NCBI RefSeq assembly: GCF_017168145.1
Contig: NZ_JADQTL010000009.1
Coordinates: 372,001 to 436,000, forward strand
Length of the DNA stretch: 64,000 nucleotides
DNA from: Anaerovorax sp. IOR16
GTDB lineage: Bacteria > Bacillota > Clostridia > Peptostreptococcales > Anaerovoracaceae
Direction of reading: 5' to 3'
This document shows, one piece after another, positions 38,475-49,248 of the stretch (the first letter of the stretch is position 1; every line of letters begins with the position of its first letter). A program made the translations under genes and the position numbers. Under the pieces are notes generated by a model. The model was not told the DNA's origin, ran no database searches, and worked only from the letters and a program-made list of their open reading frames with translations.

Positions 38475-39287
38475 ATGAAGCGGACAGAACGTGTGGGTGC
38501 AATGGTACAAATTTTATGTCAAAATCCAAATAAGAATTTTTCTTTAAATTACTTTTGTGATTTGTTCCAGGCAGCAAAGTCCAGCATTAGTGAAGATGTA
38601 GGTGCGGCGAAAAAAGCAGTAGAATACACGGGACTAGGTCGAATTGAGACAACAGCCGGTTCCAAAGGCGGCATAAAATACGTACCATGGATTTCAGCCG
38701 AAGCAACCGAAGCTCTTTTAAAAGAATTGAAGGAAAAGCTTTCGGACAAGAGTCGTATTTTGGGTGGCGGTTTTCTATATACATCCGATATCATGTTTGA
38801 TGCAGATTTAGTCCGTCGTGTCGGAGAGGTTTTCGCAAAAAAATTTGTATCCTCAGAAGCGGATTATGTAGTAACCATTGAGACAAAGGGAATCCCAGTT
38901 GCTTTAATGACAGCCCATATGTTAAATTTACCTATGGTTGTAATTCGAAGAGAAAGTAAAATCTCAGAGGGTTCAACGGTAAGTATCAATTATTTTTCCG
39001 GTTCTACAGAACGGATACAAAAAATGTCGCTTGCAAAACGCGCAGTAAAACCAGGGACAAAAGCGATTATTATTGATGATTTCATGCGGGCCGGAGGTAG
39101 TGTAAAGGGAATCAGTGATATGCTAAGAGAATTTGAAGTTGAAATTGCAGGGGTTGGTGTAGTGATTGCCTCTATGGAACCGGACAAGAAAAAAATTCAG
39201 AATTACTTTACTTTACTTCATTTGGGTAAAGTGGATGAAGATTCCGGAGAAATTGCAATTATGGGAAATGAGGAAATCTTGACGTAA
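38475..39287 (+). CDS. purR: Purine operon repressor PurR
   Basis: 270 residues. N-terminal winged helix (KRTERVGAMVQILCQNPNK, residues ~2-70) is followed by a phosphoribosyltransferase-like domain whose PRPP loop reads IIIDDFMRAGGSVKG (about residues 199-213). It is the Bacillus-type repressor, released by PRPP. GGAGGATG precedes the ATG at 38475. Next to spoVG and near prs (PRPP synthetase), as in Bacillus. Confidence 0.95.
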   Translation: MKRTERVGAMVQILCQNPNKNFSLNYFCDLFQAAKSSISEDVGAAKKAVEYTGLGRIETTAGSKGGIKYVPWISAEATEALLKELKEKLSDKSRILGGGFLYTSDIMFDADLVRRVGEVFAKKFVSSEADYVVTIETKGIPVALMTAHMLNLPMVVIRRESKISEGSTVSINYFSGSTERIQKMSLAKRAVKPGTKAIIIDDFMRAGGSVKGISDMLREFEVEIAGVGVVIASMEPDKKKIQNYFTLLHLGKVDEDSGEIAIMGNEEILT

Positions 39288-39311
39288 TTTGGAAAATTGT
39301 GAGAAAAAAGG

Positions 39312-39340
39312 TTGTGATAAAAGACCGCTTACTGTATAAT
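39312..39340 (+). promoter_or_regulatory. Promoter of spoVG
   Basis: TTGTGA (39312-39317), 17-bp spacer, TATAAT (39335-39340). Confidence 0.7.
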
Positions 39341-39414
39341 ACATTTATCAACCCATACAAAATAATAGGGGTATGGGTACAGAATTGATCCGGGAGAAAG
39401 GGTGGTGTGTCAGT

Positions 39415-39723
39415 ATGGAAATAACTGATGTGAGGATTCGAAAGGTCAATGATGAGGGCAAAATGAAAGCGGTCGTTTCCGTCACGTTTGATGAAGAATT
39501 TGTAGTACATGACATCAAAATTATTGACGGACAAAACGGATTGTTTGTTGCCATGCCAAGCAGGAAAATGGGTGAGGGCGATTTTCGAGATATCGCGCAT
39601 CCATTGATGTCGGAAACAAGAAACAAAATCAAAAATGCAATCTTCGAAGAATACAATCGTATTATAGGAGAAAAAGCAAACGATTTTTTTGATGACCGGC
39701 AGCCAGAGGTAATGCAATCCTAA
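39415..39723 (+). CDS. spoVG: Septation/RNA-binding regulator SpoVG
   Basis: 102 residues from the ATG at 39415, close to the 97 of Bacillus SpoVG. Begins [11 protein letters not shown] and contains [20 protein letters not shown]. SpoVG is a small DNA/RNA-binding regulator that affects asymmetric septation and wall functions. AAAGGGTGG is upstream; a longer in-frame start at 39373 lacks homology. A terminator follows at once. Confidence 0.95.
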   Translation: MEITDVRIRKVNDEGKMKAVVSVTFDEEFVVHDIKIIDGQNGLFVAMPSRKMGEGDFRDIAHPLMSETRNKIKNAIFEEYNRIIGEKANDFFDDRQPEVMQS

Positions 39724-39743
39724 GAATATCGGGGATAAGGCAT

Positions 39744-39779
39744 AAAAAAGCAGCGAATTATTGTATACGCTGTTTTTTT
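39744..39779 (+). terminator. Terminator after spoVG
   Basis: AAAAAAGCAGCG (39744-39755) pairs with CGCTGTTTTTTT (39768-39779). Confidence 0.9.
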
Positions 39780-39834
39780 ATGTAAATTTTTGGCCTGAAA
39801 TTGGAATAGAGGGTGATTTTTTACACTTTATACC

Positions 39835-39861
39835 TTGACATTTTGTTGATATACTTATAAT
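39835..39861 (+). promoter_or_regulatory. Promoter of the GlmU-like gene
   Basis: Consensus TTGACA (39835-39840) and consensus TATAAT (39856-39861), but with a short 15-bp spacer. Confidence 0.6.
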
Positions 39862-39888
39862 GTAATATAGGACAAGGAGCGTTTAAAT

Positions 39889-40608
39889 ATGAGTGACAAG
39901 ACCAAAGAAATAACTGAAATTTTAAAAGAGCAAGAAGAAAAGCAAAAAATGCGTTTAGAAATCATAATAGAACACCTAAAAAAGGGTGTTGTTTTTATGG
40001 ACTGGAAAAATGCTTACATTGAAAAATCAGTAACCATTGAAGAAGGAACTGTGATTTGGCCTGGAGTTGTTTTGATTGGAAATACTTCGATCGGTAAAAA
40101 TTGTATTATTGGACACAATACTAGGGTTGAAAACAGTATTATTGGAAACAATGTCGAAATTCAAAATTCAGTTATTTTGGAAAGTCAAGTGGGTGACCAC
40201 ACGAAGGTAGGTCCGTTTGCTTATTTAAGGCCGAATAGCCGAATTGGGGAACATGCTAAGGTAGGTGATTTTGTAGAAGTAAAAAATTCTACGTTGGGAA
40301 ATCATTCAAAAGCGTCTCATTTAACGTACATTGGGGATTCTGATGTTGGAGATCATGTAAATTTAGGATGTGGCGTTGTCTTTGTAAATTATGATGGGAA
40401 AAATAAGCATCGTTCGGTGGTAAAGGACGGTGCATTTGTTGGTTGTAATACCAATTTAGTATCACCGGTGATGGTTGGAGAAGGTGCTTACATTGCTGCC
40501 GGAACTACGGTAACGACGGACATCCCGGATGAAGCTCTTGCGGTAGGAAGAGCCAAGCAAAAGAATATAGAAGGTTGGGTAAAGAAACGGGGATTATTAA
40601 AAAAATAA
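39889..40608 (+). CDS. GlmU acetyltransferase-domain-only protein
   Basis: 239 residues, roughly half of a normal GlmU (~455). It has only the linker helix (residues ~5-35) and the left-handed β-helix acetyltransferase domain of hexapeptide repeats, with [34 protein letters not shown] and the catalytic-type histidine H174 in NYDGKNKH. The N-terminal uridylyltransferase (with the G-T-R-M signature) is absent, and the upstream DNA does not encode it. It probably acetylates GlcN-1-P to GlcNAc-1-P. It sits exactly where glmU lies in Bacillus, between spoVG and prs. AGGAG precedes the ATG. Confidence 0.9.
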   Translation: MSDKTKEITEILKEQEEKQKMRLEIIIEHLKKGVVFMDWKNAYIEKSVTIEEGTVIWPGVVLIGNTSIGKNCIIGHNTRVENSIIGNNVEIQNSVILESQVGDHTKVGPFAYLRPNSRIGEHAKVGDFVEVKNSTLGNHSKASHLTYIGDSDVGDHVNLGCGVVFVNYDGKNKHRSVVKDGAFVGCNTNLVSPVMVGEGAYIAAGTTVTTDIPDEALAVGRAKQKNIEGWVKKRGLLKK

Positions 40609-40646
40609 AAAAATGTGATGATGGTCGAAGGAAATGGAGGACAATA

Positions 40647-41597
40647 ATGAAGAACGGCGTGTTCACAGATTACAAAATTTTTACAGGGAATTCAAACCCT
40701 GAATTGGCAGAAGAAATTGCGAAAATCATGGGAAAGCCTTTAGGAAAGGCAACCGTTACCAAGTTTAGTGATGGAGAAATTTCTGTCAACTTATGGGAAA
40801 CTGTTCGTGGAATTGATACTTACATCGTACAACCTACATGTGATCCTGTAAACGATAGTTTGATGGAACTGCTGATCATGATTGATGCAATGAAGCGTGC
40901 ATCTGCAGGTAGAATCAATGCGGTAATTCCGTATTATGGGTATGCTAGACAAGATAGAAAAGCAAAGGCTAGAGATCCAATCACTGCAAAATTGGTTGCA
41001 GATCTTTTGAGTAGTGCAGGTGCGGATCGCGTTGTAACGATGGATTTACATGCAGCTCAGATTCAAGGTTATTTTAATATCCCAGTGGATCACTTACTTG
41101 GTATGCCTATTTTAGTAAAATATTTTATGGAAAAGAATTTGGACAACCTTGTTGTGGTTTCTCCAGATCATGGCAGTGTATCACGTGCAAGAAATATGGC
41201 GCAGCCACTGGATGCACCAATTGCTATTGTCGATAAAAGAAGACCAAAAGCAAATGTAAGTGAAGTAATGAATATTATTGGAGACATTCAGGATAAAAAT
41301 GTTCTGATTGTAGATGATATGATTGATACAGCTGGAACTCTTACAAATGCAGCGAATGCATTAAAAGATTTAGGAGCAAAAGAGGTATATGCTTGTGCAA
41401 CTCATGCCGTTCTTTCCGGTCCAGCAATTGAACGAATTGAAAGCTCTGTAATTAAGGAATGTGTATTGTTAAATACCGTTCAGATTCCGCAAGAAAAGAG
41501 AAGCCCTAAGATTAAGGTGTTATCTGTTGCTCCTCTTTTTGCAGAGGCAATGATTCGTATCTTTACAAACGATTCCATCAGTAAATTATTTGACTAA
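40647..41597 (+). CDS. prs: Ribose-phosphate pyrophosphokinase
   Basis: 316 residues. Makes PRPP from ribose-5-phosphate and ATP. Shows [26 protein letters not shown], the [11 protein letters not shown] metal block and the PRPP loop [16 protein letters not shown] precedes the ATG at 40647; an in-frame ATG at 40575 lies inside the previous gene and lacks family similarity. Confidence 0.97.
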   Translation: MKNGVFTDYKIFTGNSNPELAEEIAKIMGKPLGKATVTKFSDGEISVNLWETVRGIDTYIVQPTCDPVNDSLMELLIMIDAMKRASAGRINAVIPYYGYARQDRKAKARDPITAKLVADLLSSAGADRVVTMDLHAAQIQGYFNIPVDHLLGMPILVKYFMEKNLDNLVVVSPDHGSVSRARNMAQPLDAPIAIVDKRRPKANVSEVMNIIGDIQDKNVLIVDDMIDTAGTLTNAANALKDLGAKEVYACATHAVLSGPAIERIESSVIKECVLLNTVQIPQEKRSPKIKVLSVAPLFAEAMIRIFTNDSISKLFD

Positions 41598-41664
41598 AGC
41601 GGTCGACTGAGCTTCTCGTCCGCTTCAGCGCCAATTAGAAATGGTGTTTGCAGGAGGAGATTTT

Positions 41665-42246
41665 ATGTATATTATTGTAGGTCTGGGTAACCCAGGAAAA
41701 CAGTATGAAAATACAAGACATAATATTGGCTTTATAACGATCGAACAGCTTGCAGAAAAACATGGAATTAGCGTAACAAAAATCAAACATAAAGCTTTGG
41801 TCGGAGAAGGAAGAATCTCCGACCAAAAAGTTTTATTGGTAAAACCGCAAACCTTTATGAATCTTAGCGGAAATTCCGTTCGAGAGATTTTAGAATACTA
41901 TAAAGAGGACGTTGCAAATTTAGTCGTTATTTATGATGATATCGACATTCCTGCAGGGGCTGTTCGAATAAGGAAAAAAGGCAGTGCAGGGACACACAAT
42001 GGAATGCGTTCCATTCTATATGATATCAAATCCGATCAATTTCCAAGAATCCGAATTGGCATTGGAGGAGAGCGAAAAATGCCTCTTGATCACTATGTTC
42101 TTGGAGGGTTTACAAAGGAAGAAAAACCATTGATGGAAGAAGCGGTAATGACTGCTGTGCAAGCTGTAGAATGTATGGTGCAAAAGGGCATAGAAAAAGC
42201 CATGAATGAGTATAATGTAAAACCGCGAAAAGAAGGGGATCAGTAG
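41665..42246 (+). CDS. pth: Peptidyl-tRNA hydrolase
   Basis: 193 residues. Recycles peptidyl-tRNAs released from ribosomes. Starts MYIIVGLGNPGKQYENTRHNIG with the catalytic His in TRHN, then QTFMNLSG and DDIDIPAG. AGGAGGAG precedes the ATG at 41665. Four bases separate it from mfd. Confidence 0.97.
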   Translation: MYIIVGLGNPGKQYENTRHNIGFITIEQLAEKHGISVTKIKHKALVGEGRISDQKVLLVKPQTFMNLSGNSVREILEYYKEDVANLVVIYDDIDIPAGAVRIRKKGSAGTHNGMRSILYDIKSDQFPRIRIGIGGERKMPLDHYVLGGFTKEEKPLMEEAVMTAVQAVECMVQKGIEKAMNEYNVKPRKEGDQ

Positions 42247-42250
42247 CAAT

Positions 42251-45200
42251 ATGAATGATCAAGTTCTGAATGAAAAATTTAGGGGTTTACGTACCTTAAC
42301 CAGAAATGCGAAAGGTATGTTTCATTTTTCAGGTGTAGCGGAAAGCAGAGTTGCGCCGATTATCGGTGTAGTAACAAAGGAAAGAAAGGGACAAAGTCTA
42401 ATCGTAACCTCTTCGTATGTGAAGGCAAAACGATTGGCGGAGGACCTGTCTTTTTTTGTTTCGAAAAAAATATATGTAATCCCGGAAGAAGAGCAAAGTT
42501 TTCTTAGGTACGATGCAAAAAGCCATCAGTATTTAGAACAAAGATTACGCGCTATTACAGCACTGTTAAAAGGAGAAAACTGCATCATCATTACGCCGGT
42601 ATCCGGAGCGTTGAAACCAATGGCGCCACGTGATATATTTTCCGCATATGCAATTAAGATTGAAGTCGGAGCGGAAGCGGATATTGAGGAACTAAAAAAG
42701 AATTTAACCTACATGGGTTATGAGCGTGCTTCCTTTGTAGAAGCTAAAGGTCAGTATGGGATTCGAGGGGGAATCTTAGATGTTTTTCCTCTCGATTGTG
42801 AGTATCCATGTCGTGTCGAATTTTTTGATACAGAAATTGATTCCATCCGTAGTTTTGATCCGCTGACGCAAAGATCTCTGGATACACTAAAGCATATTTC
42901 CATTTATCCGGCAGAACATATGGTGGATATTGGCGGAGATGCCTTGTTTGAATTGGGTGCAAAAAAAATAGCCAAGGCGTATGAACGTCAGGTCAAAAAA
43001 TTACCGGAGGATAAAAGGCAGCGCCTCTTAGCTAGGAAAAATCAAATTTTAGAGTGTGTTCAAACCAGAACAAATAAGCAACTGCTTGAGGCTTACATCC
43101 CTTATTTTTATGAAAAGCTAGAGTATATTTGGGATTATATGCAGCCTAAAAGCACTCTGATTGTAGATGATCCGGATCGCATATTAGAAACGTTTGAATT
43201 TAGAGAGCGTGAAGCAAAAGAAGATTTTAAAGTACTTTTGGAACGTGGTGAAGCGGTCCCTGAGGACAGTAACATTATTGGTGGAAAAAATTTACTCTTC
43301 TCTCTTTATAAAAACGAGACGGTATTTCTTTTTACACCGTTTCAAAAACAGATAAAGGGAATCGACCGATTGGATGGGAGCTTTCAAATTACTTCCAAGC
43401 AGCCTCCAGTTTTTAACGGGCGTATGGATTTTTTGGAGACAGAACTCCTACGTTATGTGAAGCTTGGCTATCGAGTCATCCTTTCTTGTTCAACGGAAGA
43501 AAGAAATATAAATATGAGAGATTTTCTTTCTCGTTGTGGACTTGAAGAAAAAGTGCAGATTGTTTCAGGACAGCTTGCTTCCGGGATGGAATATCCAGAG
43601 GAACGTCTGGTTATTATTTCCGATAGTGATATTTTTGTTCACACCAAGCAAAAACGTGCAAAGAAAGAAAATAAAAATGCAAAGCCAATAAAAGTCTTTA
43701 CCGATATTCGTAAAGGTGATTTTGTCGTACATGAAAATCATGGTATTGGTAAGTTTTTAGGAGTAGAACAACTAGAGATTCAAGGAAGTAAAAAGGATTA
43801 CCTAAAAGTTAAATATGCCGGTGAAGATATGCTGTATGTTCCAGTTGAACAAATGGATATCATTCAAAAGTATGTGGGAAGTGATGGTGCAACTCCTAGG
43901 ATTAATAAGCTTTCCAGTGGAGAATGGAAAAAAACAAAAGCAAGAGCAAAAGCGGCAATCGCAGATATGGCAAAAGAGCTTTTGGAACTATCCGCAGCAC
44001 GTCAGATGGAAAAGGGTTATGCATTTTCATCAGATTCACCTTGGCAGAAAGAATTTGAAGATGCATTTCCATATGAAGAAACACCGGATCAGTTACGATG
44101 CATTAAAGAAATAAAAAAGGATATGGAAAAAGAAGTTCCTATGGACCGTTTACTTTGCGGTGACGTTGGTTATGGGAAAACGGAGGTTGCTGCACGTGCA
44201 ATCTTTAAATGTGTTGCGGATGGCAAACAGGCAGCAATATTAGTTCCTACAACCATTTTAGCAAACCAGCATTATTATACCTTTAAAAATCGTTTCGGTA
44301 ATTTTCCATTTCATATTGATATGCTTTGCCGTTTTCGAAATGAAAGACAACAGGATGCCATTGTCGATCAAATTCGAAATGGAACAATGGATATTGTAGT
44401 GGGAACACATCGCATGCTTTCCAAGGATGTGAAATTTAAAAATTTAGGATTGTTAGTCATTGATGAGGAACAACGTTTCGGTGTTCAACACAAAGAAGCG
44501 TTAAAGTTATTAAGAAATAGTGTAGATGTTTTGACGTTATCTGCTACCCCAATTCCACGTACTCTTCATATGTCTTTAGTAGGAATAAAGGAAATGAGTT
44601 TAATTGAAGAACCGCCGGAAGAGCGATATCCGGTACAAACTTATGTAATGGAGCAAGAAGATGATGTGATACGTGAAGCCATCCAAAAAGAATTGGATCG
44701 CGGTGGGCAGGTATATGTGGTATACAATCGTGTACGAGGTATTCATCGAATTGCAGAGTTAATTCAAAATCTTGTTGCTGATGCGAATGTTGCAATTGGT
44801 CATGGGCAAATGGGAGAAAAGACGCTTGAAGATGTTATGATTGATTTTATCAATGGTAAGTATAATGTTTTAGTAGCAACAACCATTATTGAATCCGGTA
44901 TTGACATTCCGAATGTTAATACGATCCTAATTATTGATGCTGACCATTTTGGTTTGTCACAACTATATCAGCTTCGTGGCAGAGTTGGGCGTTCGAATCG
45001 AATGGCATATGCCTATTTACTGTATCAAAAAGATAAAGTTTTAACGGAAATTGCAGAAAAAAGACTTCGTTCTATTAAGGAATTTACAGAATTCGGCTCT
45101 GGTTTTCGTATTGCAATGCGTGATTTGGAAATACGCGGTGCGGGGAATCTTCTTGGTATGGAACAGAGTGGTCATATGATGCAGATTGGGTATGAATTGT

Positions 45201-45697
45201 ATTGCAAATTGGTGGAAGATGCCATTCGAGAGCTTGGCGGTGATGTAAGCCAGCCGGAAGAAATCGAAACATCCATTGAATTAGAAGTTCCTGCATTTAT
45301 TCCGGATTCGTATATCAGTGATGAACTATTAAAATTGCAAATGTATAAAAAAATAGCATTCTTAAGAGATGGAGAAGAAAAACTTGAGGTTGTTGATGAA
45401 CTTCTAGATCGATTCGGAGATATTCCAATGGAAACAAGTAATCTGATTGACATTGCACTCATTAAAGCGTATGCGAGTCGGCTAGGTATTAGCCGTATAC
45501 ATCAGGAACAGAAAAAGCTGGTATTTGATTTCGAAATAAAAAATAGTCTGACTGCGGATAAAATGGCACGTTTAGTGGAAGCTTACGGTATGAACTTATT
45601 AATTTACGGAGGAGTAAAGCCTTCCATAAAATATAATTTAGCAGGCAAGGATAAATTAAATGAAACGTTGAGCTTCCTAAAGAAACTGCTGGGATAA
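42251..45697 (+). CDS. mfd: Transcription-repair coupling factor
   Basis: 1,148 residues, full family length. Order: UvrB-like N-terminus (~1-350), RNA polymerase-interacting CarD-like domain (~480-560, [17 protein letters not shown]), SF2 helicase with Walker [18 protein letters not shown] (~635) and DEEQ (~738), TRG motif region and C-terminal TRCF domain. Mfd releases RNA polymerase stalled at DNA lesions and brings in UvrA. Translationally close to pth. Confidence 0.98.
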   Translation: MNDQVLNEKFRGLRTLTRNAKGMFHFSGVAESRVAPIIGVVTKERKGQSLIVTSSYVKAKRLAEDLSFFVSKKIYVIPEEEQSFLRYDAKSHQYLEQRLRAITALLKGENCIIITPVSGALKPMAPRDIFSAYAIKIEVGAEADIEELKKNLTYMGYERASFVEAKGQYGIRGGILDVFPLDCEYPCRVEFFDTEIDSIRSFDPLTQRSLDTLKHISIYPAEHMVDIGGDALFELGAKKIAKAYERQVKKLPEDKRQRLLARKNQILECVQTRTNKQLLEAYIPYFYEKLEYIWDYMQPKSTLIVDDPDRILETFEFREREAKEDFKVLLERGEAVPEDSNIIGGKNLLFSLYKNETVFLFTPFQKQIKGIDRLDGSFQITSKQPPVFNGRMDFLETELLRYVKLGYRVILSCSTEERNINMRDFLSRCGLEEKVQIVSGQLASGMEYPEERLVIISDSDIFVHTKQKRAKKENKNAKPIKVFTDIRKGDFVVHENHGIGKFLGVEQLEIQGSKKDYLKVKYAGEDMLYVPVEQMDIIQKYVGSDGATPRINKLSSGEWKKTKARAKAAIADMAKELLELSAARQMEKGYAFSSDSPWQKEFEDAFPYEETPDQLRCIKEIKKDMEKEVPMDRLLCGDVGYGKTEVAARAIFKCVADGKQAAILVPTTILANQHYYTFKNRFGNFPFHIDMLCRFRNERQQDAIVDQIRNGTMDIVVGTHRMLSKDVKFKNLGLLVIDEEQRFGVQHKEALKLLRNSVDVLTLSATPIPRTLHMSLVGIKEMSLIEEPPEERYPVQTYVMEQEDDVIREAIQKELDRGGQVYVVYNRVRGIHRIAELIQNLVADANVAIGHGQMGEKTLEDVMIDFINGKYNVLVATTIIESGIDIPNVNTILIIDADHFGLSQLYQLRGRVGRSNRMAYAYLLYQKDKVLTEIAEKRLRSIKEFTEFGSGFRIAMRDLEIRGAGNLLGMEQSGHMMQIGYELYCKLVEDAIRELGGDVSQPEEIETSIELEVPAFIPDSYISDELLKLQMYKKIAFLRDGEEKLEVVDELLDRFGDIPMETSNLIDIALIKAYASRLGISRIHQEQKKLVFDFEIKNSLTADKMARLVEAYGMNLLIYGGVKPSIKYNLAGKDKLNETLSFLKKLLG

Positions 45698-45709
45698 GTA
45701 TTAAAAAAA

Positions 45710-45718
45710 TGTTATACT
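45710..45718 (+). promoter_or_regulatory. Extended -10 promoter before the PrsA-like gene
   Basis: TGT followed by TATACT (45713-45718), about 50 bases before the start; no strong -35. Confidence 0.45.
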
Positions 45719-45766
45719 ATCCCTATGGCATAAGAAAATTAAAATACAAATATGAGGAGATTAAAT

Positions 45767-46735
45767 ATGAAATCAAAAAGATGGATGATGATTTTATTGA
45801 CCTTAATAATGGTGATCAGCTTTACTGCTTGTGGAAGCAAAGCTGATACAACACCTGTTGCGAATGTTGGAGATACGACCATAACAAGAGATCAATTAAG
45901 TCAATATATTTCATGGAATGCCTATGCTGCTGGTTATGATTTAAGTCAAATTACCGAGGATAGTCAGAAAGATTATCTAGCATCTTTGATGCTGGAACAG
46001 ATGGTTGCAGATGAATTAATCAAACAATATTCTGAAAAGAATAAACTGGATGTATTTACAGATACGTATGATGAGGATTTAAAAAACTTTTTGAAATCAG
46101 CAAAAGAAAATGCAGATTCCGTTCTTAAATCAGAAGGAATTACAGAAGATACTTTGGTAGCTTTCTATAATTCTCAATATTATGCAAAAGCGGTTTATGA
46201 TGATTTAAAAGGAAGCATTGAAGATTTAGAAGGACAGGCTAAGGCGTACTATACTGCGAATTCAGCGCTCTTTACTTTAAATGATTTGTATTTGACAGCA
46301 AGTCATATTCTGGTGGATACAGAGAAAGAAGCAAAGGAAATTAAAGCAGAGCTTGATAATGGTGCTGATTTTGCAGAACTTGCGAAGGAGAAATCAAAAG
46401 ATCCTGGAAGTAAGGACAAAGGCGGTGAATTAGGTACCTTCAAAGATGGAGATATGATTCCTGAATTTTGGGAAGGTGCCAAGGAACTTAAGGTTGGTGA
46501 AATCAGTGAACCAGTAAAAAGCAGCTTTGGTTATCACATTATTAAACTGACAGATCGAAAAGAGCCTGGATTATCCAGTTTTGAAGAAGTAAAAACGCAA
46601 GCAGAGGATTATGTAATTAATCAAAAATATCAGGAAAAGGTTGCTGAATTAAAGAAGGAAATCAAAGTAGAATATTTAGATAAAAAAGAAATAAAACCGG
46701 ATGAAAGCAATACGGATAATGATACCGAAGAATAA
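45767..46735 (+). CDS. prsA: PrsA/SurA-like peptidyl-prolyl isomerase lipoprotein
   Basis: 322 residues. A lipoprotein signal peptide with lipobox F-T-A-C-G (cysteine near residue 22) anchors it outside the membrane. A SurA-like N-terminal helical domain with VANVGDTTITRDQL is followed by the parvulin rotamase domain (about residues 180-270: ASHILVDTEKEA, GGELGTFKDGDMIPEF, V-K-S-S-F-G-Y-H-I-I-K). It folds exported proteins. GAGGAG lies before the ATG at 45767. The C-terminal tail is acidic. The symbol is by domain layout. Confidence 0.88.
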   Translation: MKSKRWMMILLTLIMVISFTACGSKADTTPVANVGDTTITRDQLSQYISWNAYAAGYDLSQITEDSQKDYLASLMLEQMVADELIKQYSEKNKLDVFTDTYDEDLKNFLKSAKENADSVLKSEGITEDTLVAFYNSQYYAKAVYDDLKGSIEDLEGQAKAYYTANSALFTLNDLYLTASHILVDTEKEAKEIKAELDNGADFAELAKEKSKDPGSKDKGGELGTFKDGDMIPEFWEGAKELKVGEISEPVKSSFGYHIIKLTDRKEPGLSSFEEVKTQAEDYVINQKYQEKVAELKKEIKVEYLDKKEIKPDESNTDNDTEE

Positions 46736-46803
46736 TAATTAGGATACAATAAAAGGGAAAGATACTTTCACACGTTAATTTATGAAAGTATTTCTTGAAA
46801 AAG

Positions 46804-46843
46804 AAAAACGGACTCCATATAATAAATAAGGAGCCGTTTTTTT
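46804..46843 (+). terminator. Terminator after the PrsA-like gene
   Basis: AAAAACGGACTCC pairs with GGAGCCGTTTTTTT across a ~14-base loop, with one mismatch. Confidence 0.8.
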
Positions 46844-46885
46844 GTGCATAAATATAATGATGAAAATCGGCAAGAAGGAGGAAAC

Positions 46886-47764
46886 ATGCAAAATAATTTA
46901 TTTCAGCTAAGAAAAGTAATCATGGTTATTCTAGGAAATGCAGTTTATGCTTTTGGAGTTGCTGGATTTGTAGTACCAAATGGTTTAATTACAGGAGGCA
47001 GTACGGGTCTTGCTTTATTTTTTCATTATCAGTTTAATATTTCAATCGGCCTGTTTGTAGGTATATTTAATATTATCATGTTTGTACTGGGAGCTTGGAT
47101 TTTAGGAAGAGCCTTTGCATTAACCACGCTTGTCAGTACCTTTTGTTATCCAATTATTTTATCTCTGTTTCAACAGCTTCCTTTTTCAAAAGGATTAACG
47201 AACAATCCGATTTTAGCGATTATTTATGCAGGTGGATTAATTGGGTTAGGAATCGGAATTGTACTACGAGAAGGTTCATCTACAGGAGGCATGGATATTC
47301 CACCATTGTTGCTTAATAAAAAATTTGGTCTCTCCATATCGGGGATGCTTTATTTATTTGACAGCGGCATTCTACTGCTTCAAATGTTTATTTCAACTAG
47401 TGAGCAGGTTCTGTATGGTATTTTAGTTGTTTTAATCTATACCATGGTATTGGACAAGGTGCTTATGGCCGGCAAGATGCAAACGCAGGTTAAAATTGTA
47501 AGCGATAAATATGAACAGATCAACGAAATGATTTTAAAAACAATGGATCGTGGTTCCACTTTGATTAAAGCGCAGACCGGATGCTTACGTAAAGATCAGT
47601 TTATGGTTTTAACTGTAATATCCAATCGTGAATTACCTAAATTAAATACATTAATAAAGGAGATTGATTCAAATGCATTTATGATGATTGATCAAATCAA
47701 TGAAGTTCGAGGAAGAGGGTTTACGATAGAGAAACATCATAAAAAAGAAGAATTGTTGAGATAG
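46886..47764 (+). CDS. YitT family membrane protein
   Basis: 292 residues. Five to six membrane segments (DUF161; FVVPNGLITGGSTGLAL and REGSSTGGMDI are typical) and a C-terminal cytoplasmic DUF2179 domain (ending I-D-S-N-A-F-M-M-I-D-Q-I-N-E-V-R-G-R-G-F). The family's transport function is not settled. The ATG at 46886 after AAGGAGG is used; an in-frame GTG at 46844 lies in the preceding terminator's T-run. Confidence 0.92.
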   Translation: MQNNLFQLRKVIMVILGNAVYAFGVAGFVVPNGLITGGSTGLALFFHYQFNISIGLFVGIFNIIMFVLGAWILGRAFALTTLVSTFCYPIILSLFQQLPFSKGLTNNPILAIIYAGGLIGLGIGIVLREGSSTGGMDIPPLLLNKKFGLSISGMLYLFDSGILLLQMFISTSEQVLYGILVVLIYTMVLDKVLMAGKMQTQVKIVSDKYEQINEMILKTMDRGSTLIKAQTGCLRKDQFMVLTVISNRELPKLNTLIKEIDSNAFMMIDQINEVRGRGFTIEKHHKKEELLR

Positions 47765-47876
47765 AATCAAAGAAAAATGAGGAATCCATGAATCGTAGAC
47801 TAATTCAAACACGAATTGATTGCCCTATTTTGTCAGATGTGTTGTGCTATAATAAATAAGGGAGGACAAAGTTAAG

Positions 47877-49142
47877 ATGAATCAACAATTTGCAGAAAAA
47901 ATTTCAAAATTGCGAAAAAATAAAGGAATGACACAACAAGAACTGGCAGAAAAATTAGGCGTTACAAATAAGGCTGTATCAAGGTGGGAAACCGGAGAAG
48001 GGTATCCGGAAGTCACCTTGCTTGCACCTTTGGCGGATTCCCTTGGTGTAACAGTAGATTATTTGTTTAAGACGGAAAGCCCAAAGTGTATGAATTCAGA
48101 TGGGGAGAGTCAATTTAATGAAGATAGCGTATTAAAGAACAAAAGTGCATCAAATCATTGGAAAGAAAAACTAGTTTGGGCAGATTTTCTTTCTTATGCA
48201 CTGCCTCTTTTTTCTCTTTTGTTATTTGTACTTCTTTTATGTATTCCTGGCTTAGGGAGAGGCCTTTCCTTTCTTCTGTTTTTACTTTTTTGGGGATTGA
48301 GTCTTTATTTCAGAAAGAATTTTTACTGGAGATTAAAGGAAGAAAATAAAGATGGAACAAAAACTTCCGCTTGGTGCAAATGGTACAAAGTAGTCTGTGC
48401 AGTATCTTTTTTTCCGATTCATGCTGTAGTAAACAGCTGGTTTGTTGCATGGATTATACAACATGTAGGAATGGATTTCTTTAATCCTTTTGGTGATAAT
48501 AACGATGAGAGCTTGACAAGGGTTCGGTTTTATTTAACTATTACTGTAATAGGAGTCTCATTGTTTTTAACAGTAATCACTTACATTGTCGGTATTTGGT
48601 TTGTTACCGGAAATGAAAGGGATGTAAACCAACCGATTCGTACTTTGTTATGGTTGTATTACCCTTTAAATGAGTTAAAGAATACACAGCGGTTGAGCCT
48701 GTTCCTATTCAATAGCACTTCTGTGTTGTTATTTCTTTTGTTTTTTTATTTCACTTTAGATTTAAATCGGATGGAATTTATAAAGAACAATGCAATCATA
48801 TTGAGTAATCAAATATGGTTTTTCTTTGCAATATTAATTATATACTGTATCTACGCAGCTGCTTCTATCTGTTTTATGGGTGTTTTGAATCGTAACATTC
48901 CTAGGACATATATTATTCGTAATAATGTAATTCTTTTATTATTGTCACTTGGTTTTTATTTTAGTGGGAAAAGTGTTTTTGTTGTAACCAGCACAGGAAG
49001 GGTTGTAGATCCGAATGCAGTTATAAATTGGGATGTAGTTTCTCCGACAATCCAGTTAGATGAAAAGATTTTTGCCATTTTCATTTTAACTGTTTTTTTT
49101 GTGTATATATTCTTTAATCGACAAGCAAGAAAATCATTATAA
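47877..49142 (+). CDS. XRE-type HTH regulator fused to membrane domain
   Basis: 421 residues. An N-terminal Cro/C1 helix-turn-helix (residues ~8-62, QQELAEKLGVTNKAVSRWETGEGYP) is followed by a large domain with about seven hydrophobic segments (~100-415). Such HTH-membrane fusions are frequent in Clostridia; the signal sensed is unknown. GGGAGGAC precedes the ATG. It may respond at the membrane and control nearby or distant genes; no operator was seen. Confidence 0.85.
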   Translation: MNQQFAEKISKLRKNKGMTQQELAEKLGVTNKAVSRWETGEGYPEVTLLAPLADSLGVTVDYLFKTESPKCMNSDGESQFNEDSVLKNKSASNHWKEKLVWADFLSYALPLFSLLLFVLLLCIPGLGRGLSFLLFLLFWGLSLYFRKNFYWRLKEENKDGTKTSAWCKWYKVVCAVSFFPIHAVVNSWFVAWIIQHVGMDFFNPFGDNNDESLTRVRFYLTITVIGVSLFLTVITYIVGIWFVTGNERDVNQPIRTLLWLYYPLNELKNTQRLSLFLFNSTSVLLFLLFFYFTLDLNRMEFIKNNAIILSNQIWFFFAILIIYCIYAAASICFMGVLNRNIPRTYIIRNNVILLLLSLGFYFSGKSVFVVTSTGRVVDPNAVINWDVVSPTIQLDEKIFAIFILTVFFVYIFFNRQARKSL

Positions 49143-49248
49143 AACAATCCTAAAATAAAAATTTTGGTATATTTTTTCTTTGAAAGCAAACAATAGAAAC
49201 AAGCTAAATAGCAAGAAAAAATATACTGTTAATGAAAGGATTGTTTAT

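Noticed and set aside
39259-39717. 152-residue minus-strand frame over spoVG
   Set aside because: It lies antisense to spoVG, which is certain; no independent support.
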